From Geobacteraceae bacterium (lineage in GTDB: Bacteria; Desulfobacterota; Desulfuromonadia; Geobacterales; Geobacteraceae): a DNA stretch of 64,000 nt. Position 1 is the first letter of the stretch. The number at the start of each line of letters is the position of its first letter. This document shows, one piece after another, positions 26,445 through 35,617 of the stretch. The notes under the pieces are model-generated. The model saw only the letters and a program-made list of their open reading frames with translations, was not told where the DNA came from and made no database searches. A program made the position numbers and the translations under genes. The stretch lies in contig JAMXLF010000024.1 in assembly GCA_024281055.1 (NCBI GenBank), positions 62,001 to 126,000 on the forward strand, read 5' to 3'.

Positions 26445-26792
26445 ATGGCCGACAATAACAACAGTGCGATGGTCGGTGCGCTTATGCTGGTTGCGGGAGG
26501 GATCATCGGCGCAGGGGTGGCGTTGCTCTTCGCTCCCCAGTCCGGGAAGAGAACCCGGCGGGATATCGTCCGCTATTCCAAGAAGGTCGGGCATCGGGCG
26601 GAAGAGGTGGTGGATGATTTCGCCGACAGTATCTCCAATATGGTGGATGTGGTCGGCGAAAAGGCATCGGATATCCTCGACCAGGGGAAGGACCTGGCCT
26701 ATGACGCAAAGAAAGGGGTCTTGAAGGCCATCGAGGATGGGCAGCAAAGGCTGGAAAAGCAGCGGATGAAACTGGCGAAGCTCATGGGATAG
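26445..26792 (+). CDS. YtxH-domain protein
   Basis: This 115-residue protein has one N-terminal hydrophobic segment rich in glycine (GALMLVAGGIIGAGVALLFAP) followed by the conserved PQSGKRTRRDI. A long charged helix follows, with DxAxxxxDxxxxKA repeats characteristic of YtxH stress proteins. AGGAGG precedes the start. Family members are membrane-anchored and often general-stress induced; molecular function is unknown. It is followed 75 bases later by a tiny membrane peptide gene. Confidence 0.85.
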   Translation: MADNNNSAMVGALMLVAGGIIGAGVALLFAPQSGKRTRRDIVRYSKKVGHRAEEVVDDFADSISNMVDVVGEKASDILDQGKDLAYDAKKGVLKAIEDGQQRLEKQRMKLAKLMG

Positions 26793-26866
26793 CTGGTTGG
26801 ATCGTTGTCATTTAAGATCATGCCGGCGGGTTTCGGACCCGGCATTAACGGGAGGAGGAGACGGTT

Positions 26867-26947
26867 ATGATGCAAAGAACGCTCAGCGCGGTACTGTTCC
26901 TTGTGGTCCTTTTCCTTATGGCGGCAGCACCTTTGTTTGGCAAGTAA
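26867..26947 (+). CDS. 26-aa hydrophobic peptide
   Basis: The reading frame MMQRTLSAVLFLVVLFLMAA.. ends in PLFGK, with one 18-residue hydrophobic helix and basic residues at both ends. A very strong GGAGGAGGAG lies immediately upstream and a 17-bp hairpin lies about 100 bases downstream. It may be a small membrane protein or a lone signal-like peptide. I know of no family for it. The ribosome site and composition argue for translation. Confidence 0.5.
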   Translation: MMQRTLSAVLFLVVLFLMAAAPLFGK

Positions 26948-27049
26948 CAGATAGACACAGAGCGAGAAAGGCACATCTCTGCATGCTTGCAGGCGTACGT
27001 CGGCATGCGGTTTCGAAGAAGGTTCCCGTGTTTCGGCGGTCTGATTCGA

Positions 27050-27086
27050 CAAAGGGGGAAAGCGACCTGTCGCTTTCCCCCTTTGT
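27050..27086. terminator. Bidirectional hairpin terminator ending the pentose phosphate operon
   Basis: CAAAGGGGGAAAGCGAC (27050-27066) pairs perfectly with 27069-27085, giving a stem of 16-17 bp with a minimal loop. It starts one base from the pgl stop. T-rich flanks on the plus side (TTTGTTT) suggest it also ends the 26-aa transcript. Confidence 0.75.
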
Positions 27087-27087
27087 T

Positions 27088-27828
27088 TCAAAATGGGCAC
27101 GGTCCCGGTGGTCGAGGCGATCCGGCCGCTGCTCCATCCACCAGCCAGACGAGTTGGCCGTCCGTTGGCTTAATCAGGCGAGCGGGGAGGGGTAGTGTTT
27201 CTGGTCCCTCGGCTAACACCGCGTGAAGAACGCGGGCTTTAGTGGCGCCGACGACGAGGAACACCACCTGTAACGCCCTGTTGAGGCAGGGAAGGGTGAG
27301 GGTAACCCGTGAGAACTCTTCGCCGCTTTTTGACGTGACGGCAGTCCAGAGCTTCTTTTCGGCAAGGGCGTCGGAGCCGGGGAAGAGGGAGGCAGTGTGC
27401 CCGTCATCACCCAACCCGAGAAACACCAGGTCGAAACGGGGCTCGCTGCTGACGAAGAAAGTGCGCAAAAGCTGCTCGTAGTCGACGGCGCTTCGCTGCG
27501 GGTCGTCGCCGCAAGATATGGCATGGATCTGTGCGGCCGGGACAGGTACGTGGTCGAGTAGAGCCCGGCGCGCCATAAGTGCGTTGCTGCGCGGGTCATC
27601 TGATGGAACGCAGCGCTCGTCCCCCCAGAATATGTGGATCTGCTGCCAGGGAAGCTCTTCCCGAAAAGGTGATGCAGCGAGGATCTCGTAGGTGTGGCGC
27701 GGGGTCTCCCCGCCGGCGAGGGCGACCGCGAACCGGCCGCGGGCTGCAACTGCCCGGCGCGCCGCAGTGGCAAAAAGCTCGGCTGCAGCGTAGCTCAGGG
27801 CGTCGAGGTCGGCGCAGACCCGGATCAC
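27088..27828 (-). CDS. pgl: 6-phosphogluconolactonase
   Basis: This 246-residue enzyme hydrolyses 6-phosphogluconolactone, the second step of the oxidative pentose phosphate pathway. The family motifs ALAGGETPRHTYE, WGDERCVP and LGLGDDGHTASLFPG are all present. The GTG start overlaps the zwf stop in a GTGA, indicating translational coupling. It is the last gene of the minus-strand operon running from tkt. Confidence 0.96.
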   Translation of the reverse strand: MIRVCADLDALSYAAAELFATAARRAVAARGRFAVALAGGETPRHTYEILAASPFREELPWQQIHIFWGDERCVPSDDPRSNALMARRALLDHVPVPAAQIHAISCGDDPQRSAVDYEQLLRTFFVSSEPRFDLVFLGLGDDGHTASLFPGSDALAEKKLWTAVTSKSGEEFSRVTLTLPCLNRALQVVFLVVGATKARVLHAVLAEGPETLPLPARLIKPTDGQLVWLVDGAAAGSPRPPGPCPF

Positions 27829-29348
27829 GTTTCCACCTTCCCTTCGTCGTCGGCGATGGTCGGCGTCAGCCAGCTGTGCCCTTCCTTGGCGATAAGAAGG
27901 TCTGCCGATTCGGGTCCCCAGCTTCCCGCCGGGTAGTCGGGAAAATCGGCCGGCGGTACCGCCTCCCAGGCATCGAGGATCGGCGAGATGACCCCCCAGG
28001 CGCTCTCCACCTGGTCGGCGCGCATGAAGAGGGTGGCGTCGCCGCGGACAACGTCGAGAAGAAGCGTTTCGTAGGCCTCGGGCGGCGTCACCCGGAAGGC
28101 ATCACGGTACCGGAACTGCATGTCCACCGGCCCGAGCAGCAGGCGCGTGCCCGGCTGCTTCACCTGGATGCGGGTGACGATTCCCTCCTCGGGCTGGATG
28201 CGAAGGACGAGCCGGTTCGGCTGCCAGCTCTCCACCGCAGCAGGGGGGAAAAGCTGGTGAGGAGCCGGGCGGAAGAGGATAGTCACTTCGGATACCTTGG
28301 CGTGCAGCCGCTTGCCGGTACGGAGGTAGAACGGCACTCCCTGCCAGCGCCAGTTGTCGATAGAGAGCTTGAGAGCGGCGAAGGTCTCCGTGGCGGAGTC
28401 GGGGGCGACGTCGTGTTCCTCCCGGTAGGCCGGCACCCCCTTGCCGGCGATGGTCCCCTTGCCGTACTGGCCGCGCACCGCCACACGGTGGATCTCCTCG
28501 GGCAGGATGGGGCGGATGGCCCGCAGGACGTCCACCTTCTTGTTGCGCACTTCGTCGGCGGCGAAGGACACCGGCGGCTCCATGGCGATCAGGCAGAGGA
28601 TCTGGAGAAGGTGATTCTGCACCATGTCACGCAGGGCGCCTGCCTTGTCGTAGTAGCCCCCACGTTCCTCGACCCCCACCGTCTCCGCCACGGTTATCTG
28701 CACGTGGTCGATGTAACGCCGGTTCCAGACCGGCTCGAACAGGGAATTGGCGAAGCGGAAGGCGAGGATGTTCTGCACCGTTTCCTTTCCCAGGTAATGG
28801 TCGATCCGGTAGATCTGCGATTCGGCAAACAGAGACGTGAGTAGCCCGTCCAGATTTTGCGCGGAGGCGAGGTCGCGACCGAACGGTTTTTCCACCACGA
28901 GCCGGTCCCGGGTGCAGTCCTTGCAGATGCCGAGACTCTCCAGTTGGCGAGCTGCCGCTTCCACTATCCCCGGGGGGATGGCGAGGTAGAAAACTCTCGC
29001 CGCGCGGATGTCCCATTGATGGTCGAACTCATCGAGCCTCCGGCCGAGGAGTCCGCCGGTTTCCGGCGCGGTGAAATCCCCGGCAAAGTACGACAGCCGG
29101 GCGGCGAACTCGTTCCACGATGCGTCCTCAGCCCTGCCGCGCCGGGAGAAGAGATCCACCCCCTCCCGGAGTCGACGGCGGAAGGAGTCGTCATCCAGCT
29201 CCTGGCGGGCGACCCCGACAATTGCGAACTGCTCGGGGAGCCGGCGGTCCAGGTAAAGATTGTAAAGGGCCGGAACGAGCTTGCGCCAGGTGAGGTCCCC
29301 ACCTGCGCCAAAGATCACCATCACGGTCGGTTCCAGTTGTGTGTTCAC
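27825..29348 (-). CDS. zwf: Glucose-6-phosphate 1-dehydrogenase
   Basis: This 507-residue enzyme oxidises glucose 6-phosphate to the lactone with NAD(P)+. The GTG at 29348 is preferred because AAGGGGA lies 7 bases upstream; an ATG at 29378 lies in the flanking repeat. The dinucleotide fold begins VIFGAGGDLTWRKL, and the active-site RIDHYLGKE with the catalytic region is intact. The protein is of normal length. It overlaps pgl by 4 bases. An AT-rich inverted repeat separates it from gnd upstream. Confidence 0.97.
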   Translation of the reverse strand: MNTQLEPTVMVIFGAGGDLTWRKLVPALYNLYLDRRLPEQFAIVGVARQELDDDSFRRRLREGVDLFSRRGRAEDASWNEFAARLSYFAGDFTAPETGGLLGRRLDEFDHQWDIRAARVFYLAIPPGIVEAAARQLESLGICKDCTRDRLVVEKPFGRDLASAQNLDGLLTSLFAESQIYRIDHYLGKETVQNILAFRFANSLFEPVWNRRYIDHVQITVAETVGVEERGGYYDKAGALRDMVQNHLLQILCLIAMEPPVSFAADEVRNKKVDVLRAIRPILPEEIHRVAVRGQYGKGTIAGKGVPAYREEHDVAPDSATETFAALKLSIDNWRWQGVPFYLRTGKRLHAKVSEVTILFRPAPHQLFPPAAVESWQPNRLVLRIQPEEGIVTRIQVKQPGTRLLLGPVDMQFRYRDAFRVTPPEAYETLLLDVVRGDATLFMRADQVESAWGVISPILDAWEAVPPADFPDYPAGSWGPESADLLIAKEGHSWLTPTIADDEGKVET

Positions 29349-29365
29349 GTCGTGTCCCCTTAAAA

Positions 29366-29478
29366 AATCAAATACCAAATCCCAAGCACCAAATTACAAA
29401 CAAATTCCGATTGTAAAAATTGGAGACTTGATTTTTTGAGTTTGTTTGAGATTTGCGATTTGAGATTTGGAATTTGGT
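29366..29478. repeat. AT-rich inverted repeat between gnd and zwf
   Basis: Left arm units (CAAATACCAAAT, ACCAAATTACAAA) and right arm units (TTTGTTTGAGATTT, GAGATTTGGAATTTGG) are imperfectly complementary. It belongs to the same TTTGGAATTTGG family seen at 14947-15012. Confidence 0.55.
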
Positions 29479-29484
29479 TCTCCC

Positions 29485-30504
29485 TTAGGTTTTCTCCCTG
29501 TGACCGCCGAATGCATAGCGCATGGCCGAGAGGAGCCGGTTGGCGAAGTCAGCCTCGCCGCGAGAGCAGAACCGTTCGTAGACTGCCGTGGAGAGCACGG
29601 GGGCCGGGACCCCTTCGTCGATGGCTGCAGCGATCGTCCAGCGCCCTTCACCCGAGTCGGACACCTGCCCCTGGAAATCCTCAAGGCCGGGGCTGGCGTG
29701 GAGCGCCATGGCCGAGAGGTCCAAAAGCCACGAGGCGACCACGCTCCCGCGCCGCCAGACCTCGGTGATGTCGGCGAGGTCAAGGTCGTAGCGGTAGTAT
29801 TCGGGATGGCGCAGCGGCGTCGTTTCCGCGTCCGCCTCCCGCCGCTCACTGCCGGCATTGGCCCGGTGGAGGATGTTCAACCCTTCGGCATAGGCGGCCA
29901 TGAGCCCGTACTCGATGCCGTTGTGCACCATCTTGACGAAGTGTCCGGCGCCGCTGGGGCCGCAGTGGAGATAACCCTGCTCGGCAGTTCCCGCGTCCGT
30001 GCCCGTCTCCCGGCCCGGAGTGCGCGAGGCGGCATCGATGCCGGGCGCCAGCGTGGCGAACACCGGGTCGAGCCGGGCTACGGCCTCCTTTTCCCCGCCG
30101 ATCATAAGGCAGTAGCCCCGCTCCAGTCCCCATATCCCGCCGCTGGTGCCGACGTCCAGGTAGTGGACCCCCTTGTCCCGCAGCACCCCGGAACGACGGA
30201 TATCGTCGTGGTAGTGAGAGTTGCCGCCGTCGATTACGACGTCCCCCGGTTCCAGGTGTGGGACAATGTCGGCCAGCGTGGCGTCCACCACAGCCGCGGG
30301 GACCATCAGCCAGACAACGTGCGGCGGTTTGGCGAGCCGGGCGACGAATTCCCCGACCGACGCCGCGCCGGTGGCCCCCTCGTGGACCAGGGTGGCCACC
30401 GCATCGGCGTTCCTGTCGTAGACAACGCAGTCGTGTCCTCCCTTCAGCAGGCGGCGCACCATGTCGCCCCCCATCCGTCCCAGTCCGATCATGCCGATCT
30501 GCAT
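29485..30504 (-). CDS. gnd: 6-phosphogluconate dehydrogenase, decarboxylating (short GndA/YqeC type)
   Basis: The protein has 339 residues. The ATG at 30504 follows GGGGAGGAG; upstream sequence in frame is not homologous. An N-terminal Rossmann motif GMIGLGRMGGDMVRRL, the substrate motif DGGNSHYHDD and the catalytic KMVHNGIEYG are present. The short form lacks the long C-terminal tail of classic Gnd and is often NAD-preferring. It converts 6-phosphogluconate to ribulose 5-phosphate and CO2. Confidence 0.95.
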   Translation of the reverse strand: MQIGMIGLGRMGGDMVRRLLKGGHDCVVYDRNADAVATLVHEGATGAASVGEFVARLAKPPHVVWLMVPAAVVDATLADIVPHLEPGDVVIDGGNSHYHDDIRRSGVLRDKGVHYLDVGTSGGIWGLERGYCLMIGGEKEAVARLDPVFATLAPGIDAASRTPGRETGTDAGTAEQGYLHCGPSGAGHFVKMVHNGIEYGLMAAYAEGLNILHRANAGSERREADAETTPLRHPEYYRYDLDLADITEVWRRGSVVASWLLDLSAMALHASPGLEDFQGQVSDSGEGRWTIAAAIDEGVPAPVLSTAVYERFCSRGEADFANRLLSAMRYAFGGHREKT

Positions 30505-30527
30505 GTCTCCTCCCCTTTGCCAGCCGC

Positions 30528-31142
30528 TTACAGTGCTAGGCCGAACCCCTCCAGGTCCCGCTTCGTTGCCTCCCAGCCGGTATGGACGATGCCGTTGATC
30601 CCCAGTCCCCGGGCCACTTCCACGAACATGGGGCGATCCTCGATGTAGGCCACCTGCGCCGGCTTCACCTGGGCGATGTCGAGGGCGATGCGGTAGATGT
30701 CCGCGTCGGGCTTGCGGTAGTGGACGAAGCATGATGAGATGAAAAAATCGATGAACGATCCCAGGTGGAATTCTCCGATCCGGTGAGAGGTCAATTCGCG
30801 CCCCTCGTTGCTGACGGCTGCCACCTTCAGCCCGTGGCGCTCCTTCAGCCGGCAGACAAGCTCGATCATCTCCGGGAAAGGGCGGGACTGGCCGAACATG
30901 AATCTGCGGAACTCCTCCCGTGAAAAAGGGCGCTTCTCGTAGAACACAACCCGCGACAGGTACTCATCCAGGGAGAGTTTTCCCTCCTCGTAGGTGTCGA
31001 AGGTCAGGTGGTGTCGCTCATTCATCTCTTCACAGTCGAGGGCGAAGGTCTCTGCCGCCAGCTGGCGCGCCTTGCGGTCCCAGCCGTTGGTGAGGAGGAC
31101 CCCGCCGATGTCGAGAAAGAGTGTCGTGACAGGTGTCGCCAT
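30528..31142 (-). CDS. HAD-superfamily (subfamily IA) phosphatase
   Basis: This 204-residue protein begins with TTLFLDIGGVLLTNGWDRKA. Motif I reads DIG rather than the usual DxD, as in YihX-like members. Later motifs AVSNEGRE (motif II) and a C-terminal YIEDRPMFV (motif IV-like) are present. Its place inside the pentose phosphate operon suggests a sugar-phosphate substrate, which is inference. Cytoplasmic. Confidence 0.85.
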   Translation of the reverse strand: MATPVTTLFLDIGGVLLTNGWDRKARQLAAETFALDCEEMNERHHLTFDTYEEGKLSLDEYLSRVVFYEKRPFSREEFRRFMFGQSRPFPEMIELVCRLKERHGLKVAAVSNEGRELTSHRIGEFHLGSFIDFFISSCFVHYRKPDADIYRIALDIAQVKPAQVAYIEDRPMFVEVARGLGINGIVHTGWEATKRDLEGFGLAL

Positions 31143-31155
31143 TTGCGTATCCTTT

Positions 31156-31200
31156 AAATTCCAAATCTCAAATCACAAACCTCAAACGATTTTCAAAACA
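31156..31200. repeat. Half-copy of the TTTGGAATTTGG-family repeat
   Basis: The minus strand reads GTTTGAGGTTTGTGATTTGA followed by GATTTGGAAT, closely matching the right arm of the repeat at 29366-29478. It lies between tal and the HAD gene. No second arm is evident. Confidence 0.45.
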
Positions 31201-31208
31201 ACCAAGGG

Positions 31209-32327
31209 CTAAGTTTGCCCAGCACTTTTCTCCTTCAACCGATCGAGAAGCTTGTCGAACGGCTTGACGAATTTCTCCACCCCCTCCTCTTCCAATTGCC
31301 GGGTCACGGTGTCAAGATCGATCCCTATGTCGTGAAGCTGGGCCAGCACCTGACGGGCCTTCTCTACCCCTTCTTCCAGTCGCAGAGCAGGGTCGCCGTG
31401 GTCCCGGTAGGCGGTGAGGGTTTCGAGGGGAACGGTATTCACCGTCTCCGGGCCGATCAGGGCCTCGACGTATTTCACATCGCTGTATGCCGGGTTCTTG
31501 GTGCTGGTGCTGGCCCAGAGGACCCGCTGGCTCCGGGCGCCCCAGCGGGCGAGCTTGTTAAACCGCTCACCGTCGAATATCTCCCGGTACATCCGGTACG
31601 CCAGCTTGGCGCTGGCGATGGCCGCCTCGCCGCGCAGTGTGGCGGCAAGCCCGGCGAAGGTCCCCTCCTCCCGCACCTTTTCTTCCAGGAGCGGATCAAT
31701 GAGGACGTCGATGCGGCTCAGGAAGAAACTGGCCACGGAGGCGGTCCGCTGCAAGGGAAGCCCGCTGGCTGCCAGCTCTTCCAGCCCGTCGATGTACGCT
31801 TCGGCCACCGCCCGGTAGCGGGGGAGTGCGAAGAGAAGGGTGACGTTGACGTTGATCCCTTCGCCGATGAGCTGGCGGATGGCGGGCAGCCCTTCCCACG
31901 TGCCGGGGACCTTGATCATAACGTTCGGCCGATCGACCTTCCCCCAGAGTCGGCGGGCCTCGGCGATGGTGCCGACGGTGTCCCGGGCCAGGTGGGGGGA
32001 GACCTCAAGGCTCACGAAACCGTCCCTCCTCTCGGTTCGATCGTAGACCGGCCGGAGCTGGTCGGCGGCCAGCCGGATGTCCTCTACGGCGAGCTCCTCG
32101 TAAATCTCGCCGGCGCTTTTTCCCGCCAGCGCGCGGATGGCTTCGTCGTAGTCGCTGGTTTCGGCGATGGCCTTCTCGAAGATGGCTGGGTTGGAGGTCA
32201 CCCCGCTTACCCCGTCTCTTTCGATCAGTCGTTGGATCTCGCCCGAGAGCAGCATCCCGCGGCGAATGAAATCGAGCCAGATGCTCTGGCCGTACGCCTC
32301 CAGCTTGCGGAGCGGATTTCCGTTCAT
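31209..32327 (-). CDS. tal: Transaldolase (long, about 370-aa type)
   Basis: This 372-residue enzyme moves dihydroxyacetone units between sugar phosphates in the non-oxidative branch. The start is set at MNGNPLRKLEAYGQSIWLDF, with AAAGGGGGG upstream. The characteristic GVTSNPAIFEKAI and the Schiff-base lysine region NVMIKVPGTWEGLPA are present. The length matches the Nostoc/Mycobacterium type rather than the 215-residue type. The start overlaps the rpiB stop in an ATGA. Confidence 0.95.
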   Translation of the reverse strand: MNGNPLRKLEAYGQSIWLDFIRRGMLLSGEIQRLIERDGVSGVTSNPAIFEKAIAETSDYDEAIRALAGKSAGEIYEELAVEDIRLAADQLRPVYDRTERRDGFVSLEVSPHLARDTVGTIAEARRLWGKVDRPNVMIKVPGTWEGLPAIRQLIGEGINVNVTLLFALPRYRAVAEAYIDGLEELAASGLPLQRTASVASFFLSRIDVLIDPLLEEKVREEGTFAGLAATLRGEAAIASAKLAYRMYREIFDGERFNKLARWGARSQRVLWASTSTKNPAYSDVKYVEALIGPETVNTVPLETLTAYRDHGDPALRLEEGVEKARQVLAQLHDIGIDLDTVTRQLEEEGVEKFVKPFDKLLDRLKEKSAGQT

Positions 32328-32782
32328 TGCGATCCCCCCTTTCGCTCCAGGGCTGCCACCTTGGCCAGGCGGCGGCGATGGCGCTCGGCCCCGCTGAAGG
32401 TGGCGGCGAGGAAGGTCCGGACAAGTTCCCACGCCTGGGCGTATCCCACCACCAGGCTGCCGAGGCAGATGATGTTCATGTCGTCGTGCTCCACCCCCTG
32501 GTGGGCGGAGTAATCGTCGTGGACCAGCGCGGCCCGCACCCCGGCGACCTTGTTGGCGGCTATGGATGCCCCAACGCCGCTCGAACAGAGAGCGATCCCC
32601 CGGTCGAGCTTCCCCTCTCCCACGGCTTTTGCCAGGGGGATGACAAAATCGGGGTAATCGTCGCCTGGATTGAGTTCCGTCGCGCCGAAGTCCGTTATCT
32701 CGTACCCCGCCTCCCGGAGGGCGGCCGCCATCCGTTCCTTCATTGTGAAGCCGCCGTGGTCGGCGGCGATGCCGATCCGCAT
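32324..32782 (-). CDS. rpiB: Ribose-5-phosphate isomerase B
   Basis: This 152-residue enzyme interconverts ribose and ribulose 5-phosphates. It begins MRIGIAADHGGFTMKERM and has the catalytic-cysteine segment ALCSSGVGASIAANK and the later GSLVVGYAQAWELV. The ATG at 32782 is 8 bases after AGGAG; the site overlaps the tkt stop. It overlaps tal by 4 bases. Confidence 0.96.
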   Translation of the reverse strand: MRIGIAADHGGFTMKERMAAALREAGYEITDFGATELNPGDDYPDFVIPLAKAVGEGKLDRGIALCSSGVGASIAANKVAGVRAALVHDDYSAHQGVEHDDMNIICLGSLVVGYAQAWELVRTFLAATFSGAERHRRRLAKVAALERKGGSQ

Positions 32783-32787
32783 GACGT

Positions 32788-34872
32788 TCACTCCTTCCCG
32801 TTTTCCATTAGTTCCAAGGCCCGTTCACAGATGTTCTCCACGGTGAAGCCGTACTCGCGCAGCACCACATCCCCGGGGGCCGAGGCGCCGAAATGTTCCA
32901 CGCCGATGATTTCTCCCTCCGCCCCCACGTAACGATGCCATCCCTGGGGGGAGCCTGCCTCTATGGCCAGCCGCTTGCGGACCTGAGGCGGAAGGACCGC
33001 GTCGCGGTATTCCCGGGGCTGCTCGTCGAAGAGCTCCCAGCTCGGCAGGGAGATAACCCGGGCGCGGATGCCTTTCGCGGCGAGCCTTTCACGGGCCGCT
33101 GTCGCAAGAGAGAGCTCCGAGCCGGTGGCGATGAGGATCAGCTGTGGTTCTCCATCCGCATCGGCAAGGATGTACCCCCCGCGCCGTACCCCGTCGGCCG
33201 GGGCGAAGCTCTCCCGGTCGAGAATGGGGAGGTTCTGCCGGGAGAGGACGAGGGCGACCGGCCGGCTGCGCATCTCCAGGGCCACCCGCCAGGCGACCGC
33301 CGCCTCGTTGGCGTCGCCGGGGCGGATGACGACCAGGTTCGGGATCGCCCGGAGCGCCGCCAGCTGCTCCACCGGCTGGTGGGTGGGGCCATCCTCGCCG
33401 AGGGCGATGCTGTCGTGGGTGAAGACGTGGATCACGTGGAGCCCCATGAGCGCGGCCAGACGCAGGGCGGGACGCAGGTAGTCGGAGAAGGTGAGAAAGG
33501 TGGCGCCGAAGGGGATGGTCCCGCCATGAGCGGCCATGCCGTTCACAATCGCCGCCATCCCGTGTTCGCGGACCCCGAAGTGGAGGTTGCGCCCGCCGTA
33601 GCCCCATGCATCCCCCACTGCCCCCTGCCGGTCGGCCGGTTGCAGGGCGGGGCTCTGGAAATCCCCGAGGCCTTTGAGAGCGGTGTAGGTCGAGGGGTCC
33701 AGGTCGGCCGAACCGCCGACGAGCTGAGGGAGGCGCGGTGCGATGGCGTTCAGCACTTTGCCTGCGGCAACGCGTGTCGCCATGCCCTTCGGGTCGGGGG
33801 CGAAACGGGGGATCTCCGCATCCCAGCCGGTGGGAAGCTCTCCGGCCATCACCCGGCGAAGTTCCGCGACCTGCTCGGGAAACTCCCGGGTATAGGCGGT
33901 AAGCAGCCCGTCCCAGGCAGCCTCCGTCTCCCGCCCCGTATCCAGAGCGTGGCGGAAGTGGTTGACGGCCTCTTCCGGAAGATAGAACGGCGGCTCCGTC
34001 GGCCAGCCGAGGCGCTCCTTGGTGAGCCGCACCTCTTCCACGCCCAGGGGGGCGCCGTGGGCCTCGAAGGTGTCCTGCTTGTGGGGTGAGCCGTAGCCGA
34101 TGTGGGTCCGAACGGCGATGAAGGAGGGGCGGTCTGTCTCGCTCCGAGCCGCATCCAACGCGGCGTGGATGGCGGCCAGGTCGTTGCCGTCGTCGACCCT
34201 TTGCACGTGCCAGCCATAGGCCGCGAACCTCCCGGCGCGGTCCTCGGTGAAGGCGAGGTCGGTGGCTGCGGCGAGCGATATGCGATTGTCGTCGTAGAGG
34301 CAGATGAGCTTGCCAAGGCGCAGGTGACCGGCCAGGGAGGCTGCCTCCGCGGCGACTCCTTCCATCAGGTCGCCGTCGCCTGCGATGCAGTACGTGAAAT
34401 GGTTAATCACCGGAAAGCCGGGGTGGTTATAGCGGGCGGCAAGCCACGCCTCGGCCATCGCCATCCCGACGGCGTTGCCGAAGCCCTGGCCGAGGGGGCC
34501 GGTGGTCGCCTCGACCCCAGGTGCGACCCCGCGCTCCGGGTGGCCGGGAGTCCTGCTCCCCCACTGGCGGAATCGCTCGATTTCGGAAAGGGGAAGGTCG
34601 TAGCCGGTGAGGTGGAGCAGGGCATAGAGAAGCATGGAGCCGTGGCCGGCCGAGAGGACGAAGCGGTCGCGGTCGAACCAGGCGGGGTTGGCCGGGTTGT
34701 GCCTAAGAAAGTGGGTCCAGAGGACGTAGGCCATGGGGGCCGCCCCCATAGGCATTCCCGGGTGGCCGCTGTTGGCCTTCTGGACGGCATCCACCGCCAG
34801 AAAGCGGATGGTGTTGATGCAGAGTTCGTCGAGGGCGGACGGGAACTGAGTAGCGGCACGCTCTTCCTTCAC
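32788..34872 (-). CDS. tkt: Transketolase
   Basis: The enzyme has 694 residues and starts with GTG 6 bases after AGGAG. The thiamine diphosphate motif starts [13 protein letters not shown] and ends LYDDN; the substrate histidine region [13 protein letters not shown] and the pyrimidine-domain [13 protein letters not shown] are intact. It is the first gene of the seven-gene operon tkt-rpiB-tal-HAD-gnd-zwf-pgl, which supplies both branches of the pentose phosphate pathway. No promoter was resolved; the NorB remnant lies directly upstream. Confidence 0.97.
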   Translation of the reverse strand: MKEERAATQFPSALDELCINTIRFLAVDAVQKANSGHPGMPMGAAPMAYVLWTHFLRHNPANPAWFDRDRFVLSAGHGSMLLYALLHLTGYDLPLSEIERFRQWGSRTPGHPERGVAPGVEATTGPLGQGFGNAVGMAMAEAWLAARYNHPGFPVINHFTYCIAGDGDLMEGVAAEAASLAGHLRLGKLICLYDDNRISLAAATDLAFTEDRAGRFAAYGWHVQRVDDGNDLAAIHAALDAARSETDRPSFIAVRTHIGYGSPHKQDTFEAHGAPLGVEEVRLTKERLGWPTEPPFYLPEEAVNHFRHALDTGRETEAAWDGLLTAYTREFPEQVAELRRVMAGELPTGWDAEIPRFAPDPKGMATRVAAGKVLNAIAPRLPQLVGGSADLDPSTYTALKGLGDFQSPALQPADRQGAVGDAWGYGGRNLHFGVREHGMAAIVNGMAAHGGTIPFGATFLTFSDYLRPALRLAALMGLHVIHVFTHDSIALGEDGPTHQPVEQLAALRAIPNLVVIRPGDANEAAVAWRVALEMRSRPVALVLSRQNLPILDRESFAPADGVRRGGYILADADGEPQLILIATGSELSLATAARERLAAKGIRARVISLPSWELFDEQPREYRDAVLPPQVRKRLAIEAGSPQGWHRYVGAEGEIIGVEHFGASAPGDVVLREYGFTVENICERALELMENGKE

Positions 34873-34912
34873 AAGAATCTCCTTTCACCTGCATGGCAAT
34901 TTTCGTCGGACT

Positions 34913-35394
34913 TCATCTCTCAGCGATAAATCTGGCCCTGAACATGAAGAAGAAATCAAGAAGGTATAGCACGATCCCCCCCGTCAAACCCCATCCGCAG
35001 ACCCAAAGCAGGCTAAACCACAGTTTCAGGAAACCCTGCGTCGTAAGATAGTCTATCCCCATGATTTTCTGTAGATAAACCTGCACTATACCTGCAATCG
35101 TAAAGCAGAGGATCATCATGAGCATGAAGAAGTTAATGATCCAGAATGCCTTCATGCCGATTTTCCGATCTGGTTTTTCTATTCCCTTCAGTTTTGGCAG
35201 GGCAAAATATATGACGCTCATATTGAGCATAACATAGGCTCCGTAGAAGGCAAAATGAGCGTGGGAGTGATAAGAGGGTCGAAATCCCAGACATATTTTG
35301 CCGCCGTCAACAGGCCAAACACCACCTGCAGGCAGAAAAGGACTGTTGCGCCCGCAAAGTAGCTATAGGCGATCTGCTGCGATTCATACTTCAT
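34913..35394 (-). pseudogene. norB: Remnant of cytochrome c-type nitric oxide reductase large subunit (norB)
   Basis: The 5' piece encodes a NorB-like N-terminus (MKYESQQIAYSYFAGATVLF.., first membrane helix, then KYVWDFDP). Near 35280 the homology jumps, in another frame, to a late NorB segment (SYHSHAHFAFYGAYVMLNMS..) and three C-terminal helices. The central ~300 residues with the haem b and non-haem iron ligands are missing, and the two pieces are out of frame. The gene cannot encode an active enzyme. A complete qNOR lies 10 kb away on the same strand. Confidence 0.75.
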
Positions 35395-35404
35395 AATCAA
35401 GTCC

Positions 35405-35545
35405 CTATTTCATGCTTGCCAGGTACTCGGCCAGAGCTTCTATATCCTGACCGGGAAGCTTTGCAAAACTGGGCATGATCGAATTTGGATTGTGCGCTTT
35501 CGGATTCCTGATCTGGTCTGCTATCCATGTCTTGCCCCGCCTGAG
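35405..35545 (-). pseudogene. norC: Remnant of cytochrome c (norC-like), C-terminal part only
   Basis: About 45 residues match the C-terminus of small c-type cytochromes such as NorC (RRGKTWIADQIRNPKAHNPN, then SIMPSFAKLPGQDIEALAEY). The methionine ligand region IMPSF is present. No CxxCH haem motif or signal peptide is found upstream in any frame. It ends 11 bases before the norB remnant starts, the order of a norCB pair. Confidence 0.7.
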
Positions 35546-35617
35546 GGCGACGGCATTATTGTTCTCCTGGTCGTGAACCACTTGCAGAGCGCATCGGTGC
35601 CGCCGGCTCAACCGCCG

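Noticed and set aside
29485-30732. Extended 415-codon start for gnd
   Set aside because: The first 76 codons overlap the HAD gene in another frame; homology and the ribosome site begin at 30504.
34913-35230. The 105-codon NorB C-terminal piece as an independent membrane protein gene
   Set aside because: It has no ribosome site and matches the end of a larger protein whose start lies immediately upstream in another frame.
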